From Mactromeris polynyma (taxonomy: Eukaryota > Mollusca > Bivalvia > Venerida > Mactridae), in NCBI GenBank assembly GCA_032209605.1, contig JASFXZ010000045.1, forward strand, positions 1,302,001 to 1,366,000: DNA of 64,000 nucleotides, given 5' to 3'. Positions 34,601 through 45,805 of this stretch are shown one piece after another. How positions within the stretch are numbered: position 1 is the stretch's first letter; each line of letters begins with the position of its first letter. The notes beneath the pieces were generated by a model. The model made no database searches and was not told where the DNA came from. It worked only from the letters and a program-made list of their open reading frames with translations. The translations under genes and the position numbers were made by a program.

Positions 34601-37599
34601 AATCTGAAACGATGAGCGTGATTTTGACTGGTTTCCCATCAACCTTGTTTGGTAGAAATTTAAATGTTATGACTCACTGCAATCGTGTCAACAGAAGATG
34701 CATCTGGTAGCTTTTTAGAAAATGTGTGAAATAATACTGGCGGGTTAACACTTTTGACCAGTATACATCTAGCGGCCGGCCACAATCAAAGTTCATGTAA
34801 CAACATGTTACTTTTTTAAAAACTTATTTATTTTACATCGATTGTGACACAAGTTCTTACAACTTATACTAATAACTCTCGATGACTGCGTCCTGGCTAC
34901 CAACCAGTACTCGGGTCAAATTGAGTAATTGTGAAGTTCGTGATCAAACCCTGCGAAACACGGGGCTCGAACACACGACCTTCGGATGAGGAGTCAGGCG
35001 CTCTACCCCTCGACCAATACACCTCCTCGTAGTTTACTGGTTGGCTTGCACTTTGGTCCAGTATATATAATTAAATTTGCATTTTATCATGACTGAATCA
35101 ATCACTGCGATGTTTTAAAGATATATGATAAAAGGGCAATTGTCATTAATATTTTATAAAATATTACTGAATTTGTCGGAATTATTATTTATCTTTCCGC
35201 ATGACTGTTCATGTCGATTTGCAGAAAATGTCTGAATTAAAGTTCTGTCAATCTTTGTTGCCAATGTAAACGTATTTTATTTGTATATTTTATTTGAAGA
35301 GAATGTAACAGAACATAATAAAACATTGAAACGATCGGAACTGTGTCGTGCTGACCAAAGTTTCACTGCACGGAACATGACTGAACTGAACTGAAGAGGA
35401 TTGAACTTTAAAGAACTGAACGGAAGTGAATGGAACTGATCTAATTAGGACTGGACTGGACTGAACTGAACTGAAGAAGACTGGACAGATAGGAAGTGAA
35501 CATAACTGATCTGATAAGGACTGGACTAAACAGAATTCAACTGAACTGAACAGGACTGAACACATTGGAAGTGAAAAGGACGGAACTAAAGATGACAGAA
35601 CAGAAGAGGACTGAACTGAACTGAAGAAGACTGAAAATATGGGAAATTCACAGAACTGCACTAACCGATAGAAATTGAACAGAACTGAGCTAAACCGATA
35701 TGAAATGAACAGAACAGATCTGAACTGAAGAGGGGCGAACTGAACTGAAGAGGACTGAACAGATGGGAATTGAACAGAACTGAGCTAAACCGATAGGAAA
35801 TGAACAGAACAGGACAGAACTGAACTGAACTCGAGAGGACTGAACAGATGGGAAGTGAACAGAACTGAACTGAACAGATGGGAAGTGAACAGAACTGAAC
35901 TGAACATATGGGAAGTGAACAGAACTGAACTGAACAGATGGGAAGTGAACAGAACTGAACTGAACAGATGGGAAGTGAACAGAACTGAACTGAACAGATG
36001 GGAAGTGAACAGAACTGAACTGAACAGATGGGAAGTGAACATAACAGAACAGAACTGAACTGAACAGGGATGAACAAAGCAGAGAAGAATTGTACAGAAC
36101 TAAACATAATGGAACTGAGCTGGACTGAACTTAACTAAACTACAGAGGACTGACGTGAAGATGACTGAACATAACTGTACTGATCAGAACTGTACTGAAG
36201 AGAACTGAATGTAACTCGGAGTACTAGACAGAACAGACAAGATCTGAAGGCTTAAGAGTAGGACTACTGAAATGAATTAAAAATGATTTTTTTGTTGATA
36301 CCTATTTTATCTAATTGTTGAATTAAACAGAACAGACCCAATGATTCATTTCTCAAACAGTTCACAATAATACCGTTTACATGTGCTGTAACCTATTTTA
36401 CACAATTCAAATAAAATTTGAACGTACGCGCATAAGTAAGCGTAGTTATGTGTCAAGATAATTATGATTCAAGAATTGAGACCATTGTATATAACTATAT
36501 ATACAATAAATAAAATGTATTGTATTGTATATAGCTATAATATTGCATTAAAAACATATGTTTCTAACACTGCAGCTAAAATATCGGAACTTTGCATGGT
36601 GAAGGTTTAAGAATATTTTGATTGAGAAAAAAAACATTACGGTTAAAAATAAAATTATCTCTATTAGTGCAAAAGCGCGGTTTTTATAACTATCGTAATC
36701 ACATTTACTTTGTAGACATTTAAGTGTTAAAAATCACTGTCCATATTATTCAATAAATGAGAATAAAAACTCAAAGAAAGAAAACCGGTCTTAGTTGTGA
36801 GGTGGTTGGAATAGCCAGTAAAACATGAAACATCAAAAATGGACCACGAAAAAATGGTCTTATCGATGAGGTGGTTTTACTATCGAGGTGGATTTCAGTG
36901 AGGTTTAACTTAAATAAATAATAAAACATTTTACTTGTCGGTTTCAAGAAACAAAGCATATCTACTTAGAAATAAATGTATGCAAAAATTGTAAAATATT
37001 CAGTAACTAGTGTCTGTTTGTTTGACACTTTCCGCTTATAATGTTTACTTACATGCTTGTGGTAATGTTGGGATTGTCTTCTTGGTTTTATAGTATTTAA
37101 AGGTACTTTCTTGACTTTAATTCTGCTTTTTTTAGTTAAATTGCAGCTATAGTAATTCTCTTATGTATTACAACTCTACATGTTTTACTTCCCCAAAAAT
37201 AAAAAATAAAAATATTGAGTATGTTCATACATTTACTAGGAGTTAACGAACTTTTCATTGTATCGAGATAATAACAAACGCAACATGTTCTGACAAAGCG
37301 AAAGTATGTTGATGAAGAGAAGACGGCAAATCAAAGTGTTGATGCAGTCATGAATTATTTTGAAACACATAAAAGTACAAAAATAATAATATAACTATGT
37401 GAAAATATACAAAAGATCAGATACTAGCAAAAGCATTTATTATCTAATGACAGCAGTAATTAAGCATTGTTAATTAAATAAGAGAACAGTTCTCACCTTT
37501 CTCGATGACTTGAATAAAATCGTCATATTTTTTGTAATCTTTGAATTTCCGACGAAGTTTTCTGTCCCATCTCACACGAATCATAAAAGATCTCGGCAT
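28425..37599 (-). CDS. gfi1: Gfi1/Senseless-type zinc-finger repressor (3 exons)
   Basis: Joined exons 37599-37497, 29878-29282 and 28600-28425 give a 291-residue protein. The N-terminus [14 protein letters not shown] is a SNAG domain, the histone-H3-like tail with which this family recruits LSD1/CoREST corepressors. A serine/proline-rich middle follows, then four C2H2 fingers at about residues 182-204, 210-232, 238-260 and 266-290. The finger sequences [20 protein letters not shown] and [14 protein letters not shown] are diagnostic for Gfi1/Gfi1b/Senseless/PAG-3. Both introns are phase 1 with GT-AG ends, and the junctions complete a Gly and an Asp codon. Four fingers match Drosophila Senseless rather than the six of vertebrate Gfi1. 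The family acts in the nucleus in neural, sensory and blood-cell fate. The first intron (7.6 kb) is filled with minisatellites and MITEs; an extra unseen exon in it cannot be excluded. Confidence 0.93.
29282..29878 (-). CDS. gfi1: Gfi1-like gene, exon 2 (middle region, fingers 1 and 2)
   Basis: Acceptor TTTTTGTTGTTCGCAG, donor CACAG/GTATGA. Encodes a low-complexity Ser/Pro middle ([20 protein letters not shown]) and fingers [21 protein letters not shown] and [17 protein letters not shown]. The open frame continues upstream of the acceptor to 29924, but that part is intron. Confidence 0.95.
30482..30855 (+). repeat. 39-bp minisatellite (13-codon period)
   Basis: Repeats of ACCAAATACATTTTAT plus a CATT(T/G)ACAGTATTA block every 39 bp (for example 30486 and 30525); alternating variants make a 78-bp higher-order unit. 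Degenerate copies run on to about 31035. Because 39 is a multiple of 3, a 155-codon frame (30388-30855) stays open, encoding [17 protein letters not shown] repeats. I take it as an accident. Confidence 0.9.
31440..31578. mobile_element. Worn pogo-like MITE
   Basis: Shares GGTTTTAGTTGTGAGAGG and ATGGTCTTAATTTCGAGATG with the copies at 11454 and 36777. The right end GCGAGGTTTGACTATA is a decayed terminus. No TSD can be assigned. Confidence 0.5.
33100..33193. repeat. Long hairpin (35-bp stem) in the gfi1 intron
   Basis: Left arm 33100-33134 (GGCCAGGTATGTCTGTGCAC inside) pairs imperfectly with right arm 33157-33193 (GTGCACAGAAATACCTGGGC inside), leaving a loop of about 22 nt. Most positions match. 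A plus-strand open frame over it is a by-product. Confidence 0.7.
33834..34002. mobile_element. Inverted-repeat element (169 bp), GTGTATA ends
   Basis: The left arm (GTGTATAAGTCTGATATCGG ... GGGCTTCTGTGAAAGACAGA) and right arm (GGTCTGTCTTTCACAGAAAG ... CGATATCCTATACAC) are imperfect reverse complements. The open frames on both strands are typical of a near-palindrome. Confidence 0.7.
34534..34765 (+). mobile_element. TACTGGTC-family MITE, copy 3 (best preserved)
   Basis: Terminal inverted repeats TACTGGTCAAAAGTGCTAAC and GTTAACACTTTTGACCAGTA, bounded by TA. The interior aligns with the copies at 3022 (same orientation) and 7282 (opposite). Confidence 0.85.
34880..35045 (-). mobile_element. 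tRNA-derived SINE
   Basis: Minus-strand reading: A-box-like GTCGAGGGGTAGAGCGCCTG, ACTCCTCATCCGAAGGTCGT, then B-box GTTCGAGCCCCGTG, then a tail with CGAGTACTGGTTGGTAGCCA. Same family as 19972, 51698 and 54715. Confidence 0.8.
35345..36240. repeat. 30-bp minisatellite (GAACTGAAC-based)
   Basis: The core 35850-36060 is a near-perfect 30-bp repeat, CTGAACAGATGGGAAGTGAA then CAGAACTGAA. The flanks are degenerate (GAACTGAAC)n-like. It is strongly purine-rich on the plus strand. Open frames on both strands (up to 148 codons) arise because 30 is divisible by 3. Confidence 0.93.
36777..36912. mobile_element. Pogo-like MITE fragment
   Basis: Contains CCGGTCTTAGTTGTGAGGTG and AAAATGGTCTTATCGATGAG, related to 11454 and 31440; the right end is AGTGAGGTTTAACT. 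The termini are decayed. Confidence 0.5.
37497..37599 (-). CDS. gfi1: Gfi1-like gene, exon 1 (SNAG domain)
   Basis: ATG at 37597-37599 opens [20 protein letters not shown]. Pro2-Arg3-Ser4-Phe5 are the invariant SNAG residues. The exon ends GAGAAAG/GTGAGA after 103 nt, phase 1, exactly matching exon 2. The basic residues after SNAG could serve as a nuclear localisation signal. It is too short to be found by open-frame length and was recognised by motif. Confidence 0.9.
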
Positions 37600-38734
37600 T
37601 GTTGTTGAAGTGTTTATTTCGATAACAAGAAAATTATAACGTACGAAATTAATTTCACATCAGTTCCAAACGGTTGACTATATTGTAAGTCATACGTTTG
37701 GGAAAAAAAATTCGTTTAAAAAAATCGTTTGTAAATAGTCCTTTCTATTGTTATTTTTTTTTACCAACTCCAAATGCTTCACAAATAAAAAAAAGTAGTT
37801 ATGCTTGACGTGTATTAATGCGCAGTCAACAGATTTTGCGTTGCAGTTACCTATTATAAAATAGCACTAAAATTCTCTTATATTTTTCGAAATATAATCT
37901 CAATACTATGTGTTCACGTGCGTAAATCTGACTAATATGCGTAATAATGATAATAATTTTATCACAACTTATTTCTCTACACTTGTTGCGGTCCGGGAAA
38001 GATTTTGCGCTCAGTTCCGCTCGTCCCTTATATGATATACTACATTCCATAAATACTGTTAAATATTCATGACTGGGTTCTTGCTGTTCATAAGAGGATG
38101 TAAAATCAATGCGAGGATGTCACAGTCTTTAGCGCAAAACATTTTCGTTTACAGTTCATCCCTGACGAAATTTAACCCAGCGAATTATTATCATTTCAAA
38201 AAGGATATTTTCATAATCACCGGCATTTTCTATGTCTTCCGAGATTTATACTCTCTCGGGAAGAAGGTCGATAACTTGCGTGATAGCCTGCCATGACACG
38301 CAAAATGGCTTCAATGGTTTTGGTCGACGAAGCGTGACTTCTCCCAGACTAAAATAACTTAGCCAATTAGACCAGCGACACTTCAGCTATTAATAAATAA
38401 ACAAGCATCAAACGGCTTTAAATTTTATGATTTATAACGTGAATGTCATAAAATCACATTTTCAATGAATCTTGAATATTATCATAGATTGTCAAAGGCT
38501 TGGAGACTAATGTCACGTGACAATGTATTTGATCACTTTCCAACTAACGGATGCCTCGGTGATTATACATGTACACTTGATTTTAATTGAATATTTTAAC
38601 AAAAAATATCGAATAAATACCAATGTTGCATGCTTGATTCTCTGGAAAAAAAACAGTGGTAAGCATTTATTATTTGAAAACTAAAACTTTTAGACCAAAC
38701 CCAAAGCACAGAACAGAAGAGTACACACTTTATA
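37600..38734. other. Upstream region of the Gfi1-like gene
   Basis: The presumed 5' UTR and promoter of the minus-strand gfi1 gene. No core promoter element is convincing. Short open frames are not credited. Confidence 0.4.
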
Positions 38735-39750
38735 CAGTGCAACCTCTCCAGAGCAATACCCTTTTGGTGATGCAAATTGTAGCTGTTGTAGAGAGGCTGT
38801 TATTGTTGACAATAATTGTTAATGTATGTGAAGAGAGGTCGTTCGTGAAGAGATGACCGTTCTTGGGAGGTCGGTGAAGAGATGACTACTCTGGAGAAGT
38901 TGTTGGTGAAGAGATGACCACTCTGGAGAAGTTGTCGGTGAAGAGATTACCGCTCGTGAGAGGTTGTCAATGAAGAGATGACCGCTCAAGAGAGGTTAAA
39001 GGTGAAGAGATGACCACTCTGGAGAAGTTGTCGGTGAATAGATTACCGCTCGTGAGAGGTTGTCAATGAAGAGATGACCGCTCAAGAGAGGTTAAAGGTG
39101 AAGAGATGACCGCTCTGGAGAGGTTGTCAGTAAAGAGATGACCGCTCAGGAGAGGTTGTCAGTGAAGAGATGACCGTTATGGAGAGGTTGTCAGTGAAGA
39201 GATGACCGTTATGGAGAGGTTGTCAGTGAAGAGATGACCGTTATGGAGAGGTTGTCAGTGAAGAGATGACCGTTATGGAGAGGTTGTCAGTGAAGAGATG
39301 ACCGCCCTGGAGAGGTTGTCAGGGAAGAGATGACCGCCCTGGAGAGGTTGTCAGTGAAGAGATGACCGCCCTGGAGAGGTTGTCAGTGAAGAGATGACCG
39401 CCCTGGAGAGGTTGTCAGTGAAGAGATGTCCACCCTGGAGAGGTTGTCAGTGAAGAGATGTCCACCCTGGAGAGGTTGTCAGTGAAGAGATGTCCACCCT
39501 GGAGAGGTTGTCAGTGAAGAGATGTCCACCCTGGAGAGGTTGTCAGTGAAGAGATGTCCACCCTGGAGAGGTTAACGGTGAAAAGATGACCGCTATGGAC
39601 AGGTTGTCAGTGAAGAGATGTCCGCTCTGGAGAGGTTGTCAGTGAAGAGATGTCCGCCCTGGAGAGGTTAACGGTGAAAAGATTACCGCTATGGACAGGT
39701 TGTCAGTGAAGAGATGACCGCTCCGGAGAGGTTGTCGGTGAAGAGTAACG
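38735..39750. repeat. MITE-derived 32-bp minisatellite, about 28 copies
   Basis: Begins with a MITE terminus (TA then CAGTGCAACCTCTCCAGAGC, 38733-38754). From about 38835 it becomes a 32-bp tandem array of TTGTCAGTGAAGAGATGACC then GCTCTGGAGAGG; the period is seen at 39191 and 39223. GCTCTGGAGAGGTTG in every unit is the exact reverse complement of CAACCTCTCCAGAGC in the terminus. Sub-blocks of identical variants (ACCGTTATGG, ACCGCCCTGG, TCCACCCTGG) show successive local amplification. Confidence 0.93.
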
Positions 39751-42700
39751 AGCTGTAGCCTCCGTTAAAATGTTGTATAAGTAGTTGGACGTTCAAGTAT
39801 GAGTGTATAAGCTCGAACTTTGTCAATATCCTGATTGGTCTCAGTTTAAACTAGTACTGAATCCAGAATTACTGAAAATCTACACAAGGAGAGTGAGAGA
39901 GTTTTGTCGAAATTCGTGACAGTATAGATCAAATTGAAATGAACCCTTAATATAGCTGTCAAACTAGATTTCATATAGGACACTTAATAGTGACTCCGAC
40001 TTTAACCGAACGAATACTGCTTAAGTTGTGCCCAACTTTCTGTACCTTCTAGTAGGGTCATTAAGGCACGAAAGTGAGGTCGCATCGTATTCGCATCGTT
40101 GACTCAAACAATCATACAATGCTCGTATATTTTCAAAACTGCTGCGCACATTGCCACTTTTATAAACAGAAATGCGTTTTCTGCTAAACAGATGACGGCT
40201 TTAATGTTCGCCGGTGTTGACATACGGTGCCAAAACATTGGTTGATGATAAAACCCTTATCAAAGGACCGTGATATAATTATAAGACCGTAATGGAACCA
40301 CCAAGGACTGGTTTTATCGCCTGCACGCGACCTCAAAAGAAAAAGAAAGTTGCCAAATCTATATTATGATGTGCAAATGTTAATTATTTTATCACAAAAT
40401 GCTTATTGGGAAAAGCATTTTGTTTTGGCCAGTTCAAATCATGCAAGTAATCTCTTCAAACGGCGTTTGTCTGGAAATATCCCTCGGGAGAAATAAGTCT
40501 CCAGATATGAAAATAGGAATACCAAATATTCTAGCTTCATAGACGTACACAGAGTTTTATTTTCTTATTAAAACCAGGAGATTTACTGTAATTGCACGAA
40601 TGATTTCATAACTGTCACTCTATACGGGCTTCAAAACTGATTAACACGGTCCCGGAAGGACGGGATTTTAGTACAGTCGTTGCTAGGAATCCAAGAGCAG
40701 GTAATCCGGACACTAAATCTAATTGGCTGGCTCTTATCACACTATGTACATAATTAGAAAATGTTGCCTAACGTCGCAATATATATTTATATGAATGTTG
40801 AAATCCGCAATTTGTGGCATCTATTCGGGCACCTTTCCATTTTATCGCTCAGATGTTTTATCGAAAGACCAGTACTGAAAAATGACTCGTTGATTACTTT
40901 TTTCAGCCAGACCTCTACTTCACCCAGACTTATTTGTAGTAAACTGCATTTTGATATGAAATTATTAGGTTATTCTTTCAGAAAAAAAGTATCGGGATTA
41001 TGCTACTTTGATGTTTTATGCTTGCTACAGTTCAACAGACAAATTATCAGTCTCCAGTAAATAATAGATATCTGACTACGTGGTATGATAACGTAATATT
41101 GCCTCCGAGTATACTCAAAGCAACGCAGTTGGTATTGATGGTTTTCGAAATATGTTAATGTAACAAAATCTTATTTGAAGTTGTGAATTTTAATTATCTA
41201 ACTTAAGAGTGCCAACGAGTTAAGTAAATATTGACGCAATAATGTATTCAGTTAATTAACAAGCCTATAAAACATCGGATTTTTAAAAGTAATAATAAAA
41301 ATAATAAGATAGTAACTATAATAAAATAATGAGGATATCTACTAGAAGAGATAATACTATCATAAACTGATAAAAAAATGCTTGGTCTTCCTGTAGTTTC
41401 ATCACAGAGCTAACCGTCTAACGAAAATATGGCATTTACTGTACAGATATTTATTAATAAATGACTGTGAATGTGGTAAACAACCGTTTTATTTTTTGTT
41501 GAAATTATACGTACTGATATCAGTGATATTGCCAGTCCAAGCGACGTATGATTGAAGTTTCCCATGTGAATTTGGCCAATAATACTGCAGTGTCTTCAAA
41601 TATTCAAGGAAACCGAAAGATACGATCAGATTTCAATTAAAAAGTATAATGTTTCTGTAGTATAGCAGAGCAAAATCGCACCATAACAATTAACTGGCGC
41701 TCGAATTGGCTACATCGCTTATTTTGATACGTATTAGGTATTTAGGTCTTTGATATAAATAAAGGGATGTTTTAGCACACTTTTGCTTTAAAAATTCTGC
41801 ACTAAATGCCGTAAATACCGTACTTTTCCTTCGACGGTGGATATGGCGTGCATTGTCAAAGCAATTGAAAGCATTTGCTCGATAAATCTAGTTATTGCTT
41901 TACACGTTTCTGCCAACCTTAAGTAAGCTGTCACCCAACGTTGTCATCGAAATACATTATATATAAAATACTCATATTTTCAATTTGGTTTATCCTAAGT
42001 GCTGTTTTAAATAATGCAACACTTATGCTACATTTATAAAACGCATTCTCGTGAAATCTCGTTTCATTGTTTGTCAATGAATATTACATTTCACCTTTCA
42101 TCAGTCGTAAATCAGCATGTGATTTTGACTTTAATATCTAGAAATAAGACTGAAGGGTCAATTTTCTGCTTGAAAACAAGCTTTTTTCGAAAATAACTTA
42201 TCGTAGAGTTGCTCCCCTTAGACAAGGCCGCGCCATTCGTGCACACGTTCGCAATTAACCATTTATCACGAGATGTGGTTGGGAGATGCAGGTCATGCGA
42301 AAATATACGGAATAAAATACCCGATGTCCCTCGACCGCTCAATTGATGTCTGGTAAAATAAATCGGGCTTCGACAAATCTGTCGGAAAATGACCAAGTTT
42401 CGACCCATGCCTTATGATTATTTAATGTAGTTTCTAACGGTTACTCAGCTTGGGGTTCCTTACTTGGGATAAGTATGTGTGTCTCTTCTCCAAATAATTC
42501 GATTTTACGACCTTCTTGTTGAGATTAATCAGTATACAACTGCTCATCTGGGTATACCGTACAGCATTGATTGTGTTATTTATTGAAATCGTAAACAAAT
42601 TAGCGTGAAAATCACGGATGTTCAGTCAATATTGTTCATAGTCGATTATATAACATCGGGCGTAAACAACGTTAGTAAGGGATTAATTACATTCTATTGA

Positions 42701-42807
42701 ATAATTCTAACTCGGACAAGATGAATTGCTGCGGTTTGTCTTCGATATTGTATGTCAATATTTACGAACATATCACGTCCTCTTCAATTTAATAGTAGTA
42801 ATGAAGG
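39751..42807. other. Long non-coding stretch
   Basis: About 3 kb without a supported gene. It contains the second copy of the CCTTAGACAAGGC repeat near 42217. A 99-codon plus frame (40761-41060) and a 98-codon minus frame (42112-42408) have no recognisable features. Confidence 0.45.
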
Positions 42808-42965
42808 GACACCGTATCCGAGTGGCTATGGTCACCATTTATATATATATCACTGTTCTCTAAACACAGTGTGTTTGAGTGAGGGGATGGAAATCATGGC
42901 ATGATAAAACTATTAAATCGTATAAGAAAGGTCGCCGTCTTACCAAGGTGACCGTCTATACCCGG
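42808..42965 (+). mobile_element. Possible SINE fragment
   Basis: GGACACCGTATCCGAGTGGCTATGG-like sequence resembles a tRNA-type A-box head and runs into an (AT)n tract. No clear B-box, so low confidence. Confidence 0.3.
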
Positions 42966-44899
42966 GCGTTTTGATGACACGACTCCAAACACATTCAACA
43001 AACATCATTCAGTTAAATTGTGAATACGCTTTTAAACTTGCATTTCCAAAATTAGCATCCTAAATGAGAACATGTGTCCCTCTTTTACAAAACATTGAGC
43101 CGAGGCTTGCCACAAGTCAAACAATCACATCACTCAACAGTGGACCAATTTCTCGTATATCTCTACCTTGTGAATATTAAACTTTCCTACTGTTTTAGTA
43201 TCCTATGAATAAAATCTTAAAATTTTAAAATAAGATTTGGGAAAATGTTGTTGTTGATTTCATTGTTCTAGTCGATTCTGTTGTTTTAAATTGTTGTTGT
43301 TGTTATTGACATTGTTCTTTTAAATTATGTTGTTTTATCATGTTGTTATTGTTGATGACATTGTTAAGGTCGCAAATGTCTGCTTAATTTGTTGTCATTG
43401 TTTGCAGGAACATTCGCTTTGTTTTTGTTCAATGTTCGCACCATCGCTCCTGTAGCCATTTTTATTTGATAGTGTTGTTGTCATTTCTGTTGCTGCTCTG
43501 GTTGCGCATGTTTCTCTTGTTAACCGTGAATGATACCATTGTTGGTGTGGCTGTATGTGGTGCTGGTGTTGATACTGATAGTGTTGTACTTGTTTGTAAT
43601 GTCGTGCTTCTTGCTAGCGATTGTATTGATGATGATAATTATTACCCATGTTGTCGGATAATACCATTATATATATCATGAGTGGTAAGGTGGTGCAAAA
43701 TGCCCATACGAGATAAAATGCCTACGCGTAGAAATGCTGACATCGTTAGAGTCACCGTGCCGCGCGATATTCTTTTTGTGACGTCTTAAGCAGGTGTGAA
43801 TACCGCGAAAGATTTAAACATGTTTCTTCAAATGTAAGTTTTCAATTCTATTTTTTGTTGTTTTACACTATTTTGTGTTAACGCTGATTAGTTAATATTT
43901 TAGTATTGTCTCGTTGACCTTTTATTCTCGATTTGTGCCATTCGTGCGTTTGTTTGACGATATTTATGCAGTGCTTACAAGTTATTTATAAATAAATAAT
44001 GTTTAGAGTTTATTGCCCCTAATCAAAATGCGTTTTTGCTCCATACATGGGCCAAAAAGGCAAAAATCAATGAAGTCATGTTCAATTTATTGAGCTGTTT
44101 CTCGTTTTGTATCTCGCGTTAAATATGTTATAAATATATAGGTCTCGTCCAAACTTGCACGCGTAGCCTGTTACATGTATGTCTTAATCGAACTGATGGT
44201 TATTATTGTATCGTAAAATATTGCTTAATATGGGCGTTTTGCCCCACCTTACACTACCAGCAGATTACGAGTAAGTAAACATACTCGTACAGCAATGCAG
44301 ATGGAACATTTTCATTGAACTCTGCTTTGTGTATGCATGTCTCACAAAGGCTTGGGTATTTCAGATTTAAATCGGGAAAACTATGTAATACTATAATATG
44401 TCATATTGTGGAATCCCAGCTTAAGATTCTGTAAACTATTGCACAAAACTGATAGTTGTCTGACAATTACAAGGACCGTGACTGTCATACGGTCCGGGCT
44501 AAACCACTTATGAAATGAAAACCAATAATAGTATAATGTTTGCATACATTTGTACTTGTGAGCAGACCGCATTTGGAGATACGCATCGAGTTTATCAACA
44601 TTTCACTAAACGCATCCGTTTTCAATCTTTATTTCGGCATACAAGTGACATCTCTTGAAACCATAGCATCTCCTGGGCACGCCCCAGCTATAGTATACCT
44701 CTTAGATGGAACATTTACCAACAAACGCAAAGCGGAGCTAAAATTATATTTTTCAAATCACGCGTCTTTGCCATAATACACGATACAGTTTTAAACACTG
44801 TTACATAAAATAATTTCCTTTTCTTTCCGTTACGCATTTGTATTATTATAACTGCTATCTCACCACTGTCTCTTGTAATGATTTGTCCGTTTCCATTAT
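42966..44899. other. Non-coding stretch with a (TTG)n-like region
   Basis: 43245-43640 is rich in TGTTGTTGT-type words, which keeps a 71-codon hydrophobic frame open by composition alone. No gene is supported. Confidence 0.45.
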
Positions 44900-45145
44900 T
44901 ACAAGGGACAAAATCCATACACATAATGAATAACTCTTCAATAGGAGGTACCTCCCTTCAAATGAAATATCCTCAGAATCGTTGTTTCTTGTTTTTTTCC
45001 AATAGAATATTGTCTTCTATCTAAATTCATTTCGTTTTCTTGTATGCTCGAATGTGGTCGACTTCTGGTACTGTGTAGGTTACTTTGTAATTGTATGTAT
45101 ACATTATCACTTTTAGAATTCTCCTTACGGGCTTTAAAGGAAGTA
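44900..45145. repeat. Local duplication, copy 1 (interrupted by a MITE)
   Basis: Shares ordered blocks with 45570-45805: CTCTTCA, CTCAGAATCGTYGTTTCT, ATTGTCTTCTAT, ATCATCACTTTT-type and TAAAGGAA. The two copies have the same orientation, offset by roughly 650 bp including the inserted element. It lies downstream of the receptor gene's stop. Confidence 0.7.
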
Positions 45146-45452
45146 CAGTAAAATCTCACTCAAAGATCACCTCCAGTATAAGACCACCTCCAGTATAAGA
45201 CCACCTCCAGTATAAGACCACCTCCAGTATAAGACCACCTCCAATATAAGACCACCTCCAGTATAAGACCACCTCCAGTATAAGACCACCTTCAGTATAA
45301 GACCACCTCCAGTATAAGACCACCTCCAGTATAAGACTGACTCAAAATTAAGACCATTTTCCCTGTTTTGCTCTTTATTCAACTTTAATAACCCAAATAA
45401 ACAGACCAGTTTTCAATGGTTCCAAGGTGATCTTATTATTGAGATTTTACTG
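45146..45452. mobile_element. Pogo-like MITE with an internal 17-bp array
   Basis: CAGTAAAATCTCACTCAA at the left and TTGAGATTTTACTG at the right are inverted repeats flanked by TA (45144-45145 and 45453-45454). Inside, CTCCAGTATAAGACCAC repeats about ten times with a 17-bp period (about 45171-45335). The paralogous site in the neighbouring duplicate (about 45800) lacks the element, so it is a genuine insertion. Confidence 0.9.
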
Positions 45453-45569
45453 TATAATCCACGTTAATCATTTATTCCTATCAAATCCAACAAAACTAAA
45501 ACGCGTTGATATTAAATTAGGAAGATTATCAACACAGTTCCACTCTTAACACTTTCCATCAACGCATGC

Positions 45570-45805
45570 AAGGGACGCAATCCATTCACAGAATAAATAT
45601 CTCTTCAGTAGCAGTTATCTCCCTTCCAATAAAACTTGCTCAGAATCGTCGTTTCTGGTTATCGGATGGAGAATTGTCTTCTATATTTTGCTGTTTTCAT
45701 GTGTGTTCAAATATGGTCTACTAGTGATACTGGACTGGTCACTTTGTGCTTGCAAGTATTCATCATCACTTTTTGCAGTCCCGGTTTGTGCTGTAAAGGA
45801 AAATA
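45570..45805. repeat. Local duplication, copy 2 (empty site)
   Basis: Paralogue of 44900-45145 and its continuation. At its right end, GTAAAGGAAAATAATCC corresponds to the uninterrupted target of the MITE at 45146 and is followed by further shared words such as CATTTATTC and AACATAACTAAAACGC. Confidence 0.7.

Larger units (their letters stand above)
29879..37496 (-). other. First intron of the Gfi1-like gene (7.6 kb)
   Basis: Phase-1 intron with donor AAAG/GTGAGA and acceptor GTTCGCAG. It contains a 39-bp minisatellite, a 30-bp minisatellite, three or four MITEs, two long hairpins and a SINE, each listed separately. No further convincing exon was found, but a short one could be missed. Confidence 0.8.

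Noticed and set aside
35661..36107. 148-codon frame rich in [10 protein letters not shown] repeats
   Set aside because: It is a product of the 30-bp array; frames on both strands stay open for the same reason.
42112..42408. 98-codon minus-strand frame
   Set aside because: It spans a dispersed repeat word also present near 20271 and has no recognisable feature.
43466..43681. Hydrophobic 71-codon frame
   Set aside because: It arises from (TTG)n-like low-complexity DNA; no homologue-like pattern or splice context.
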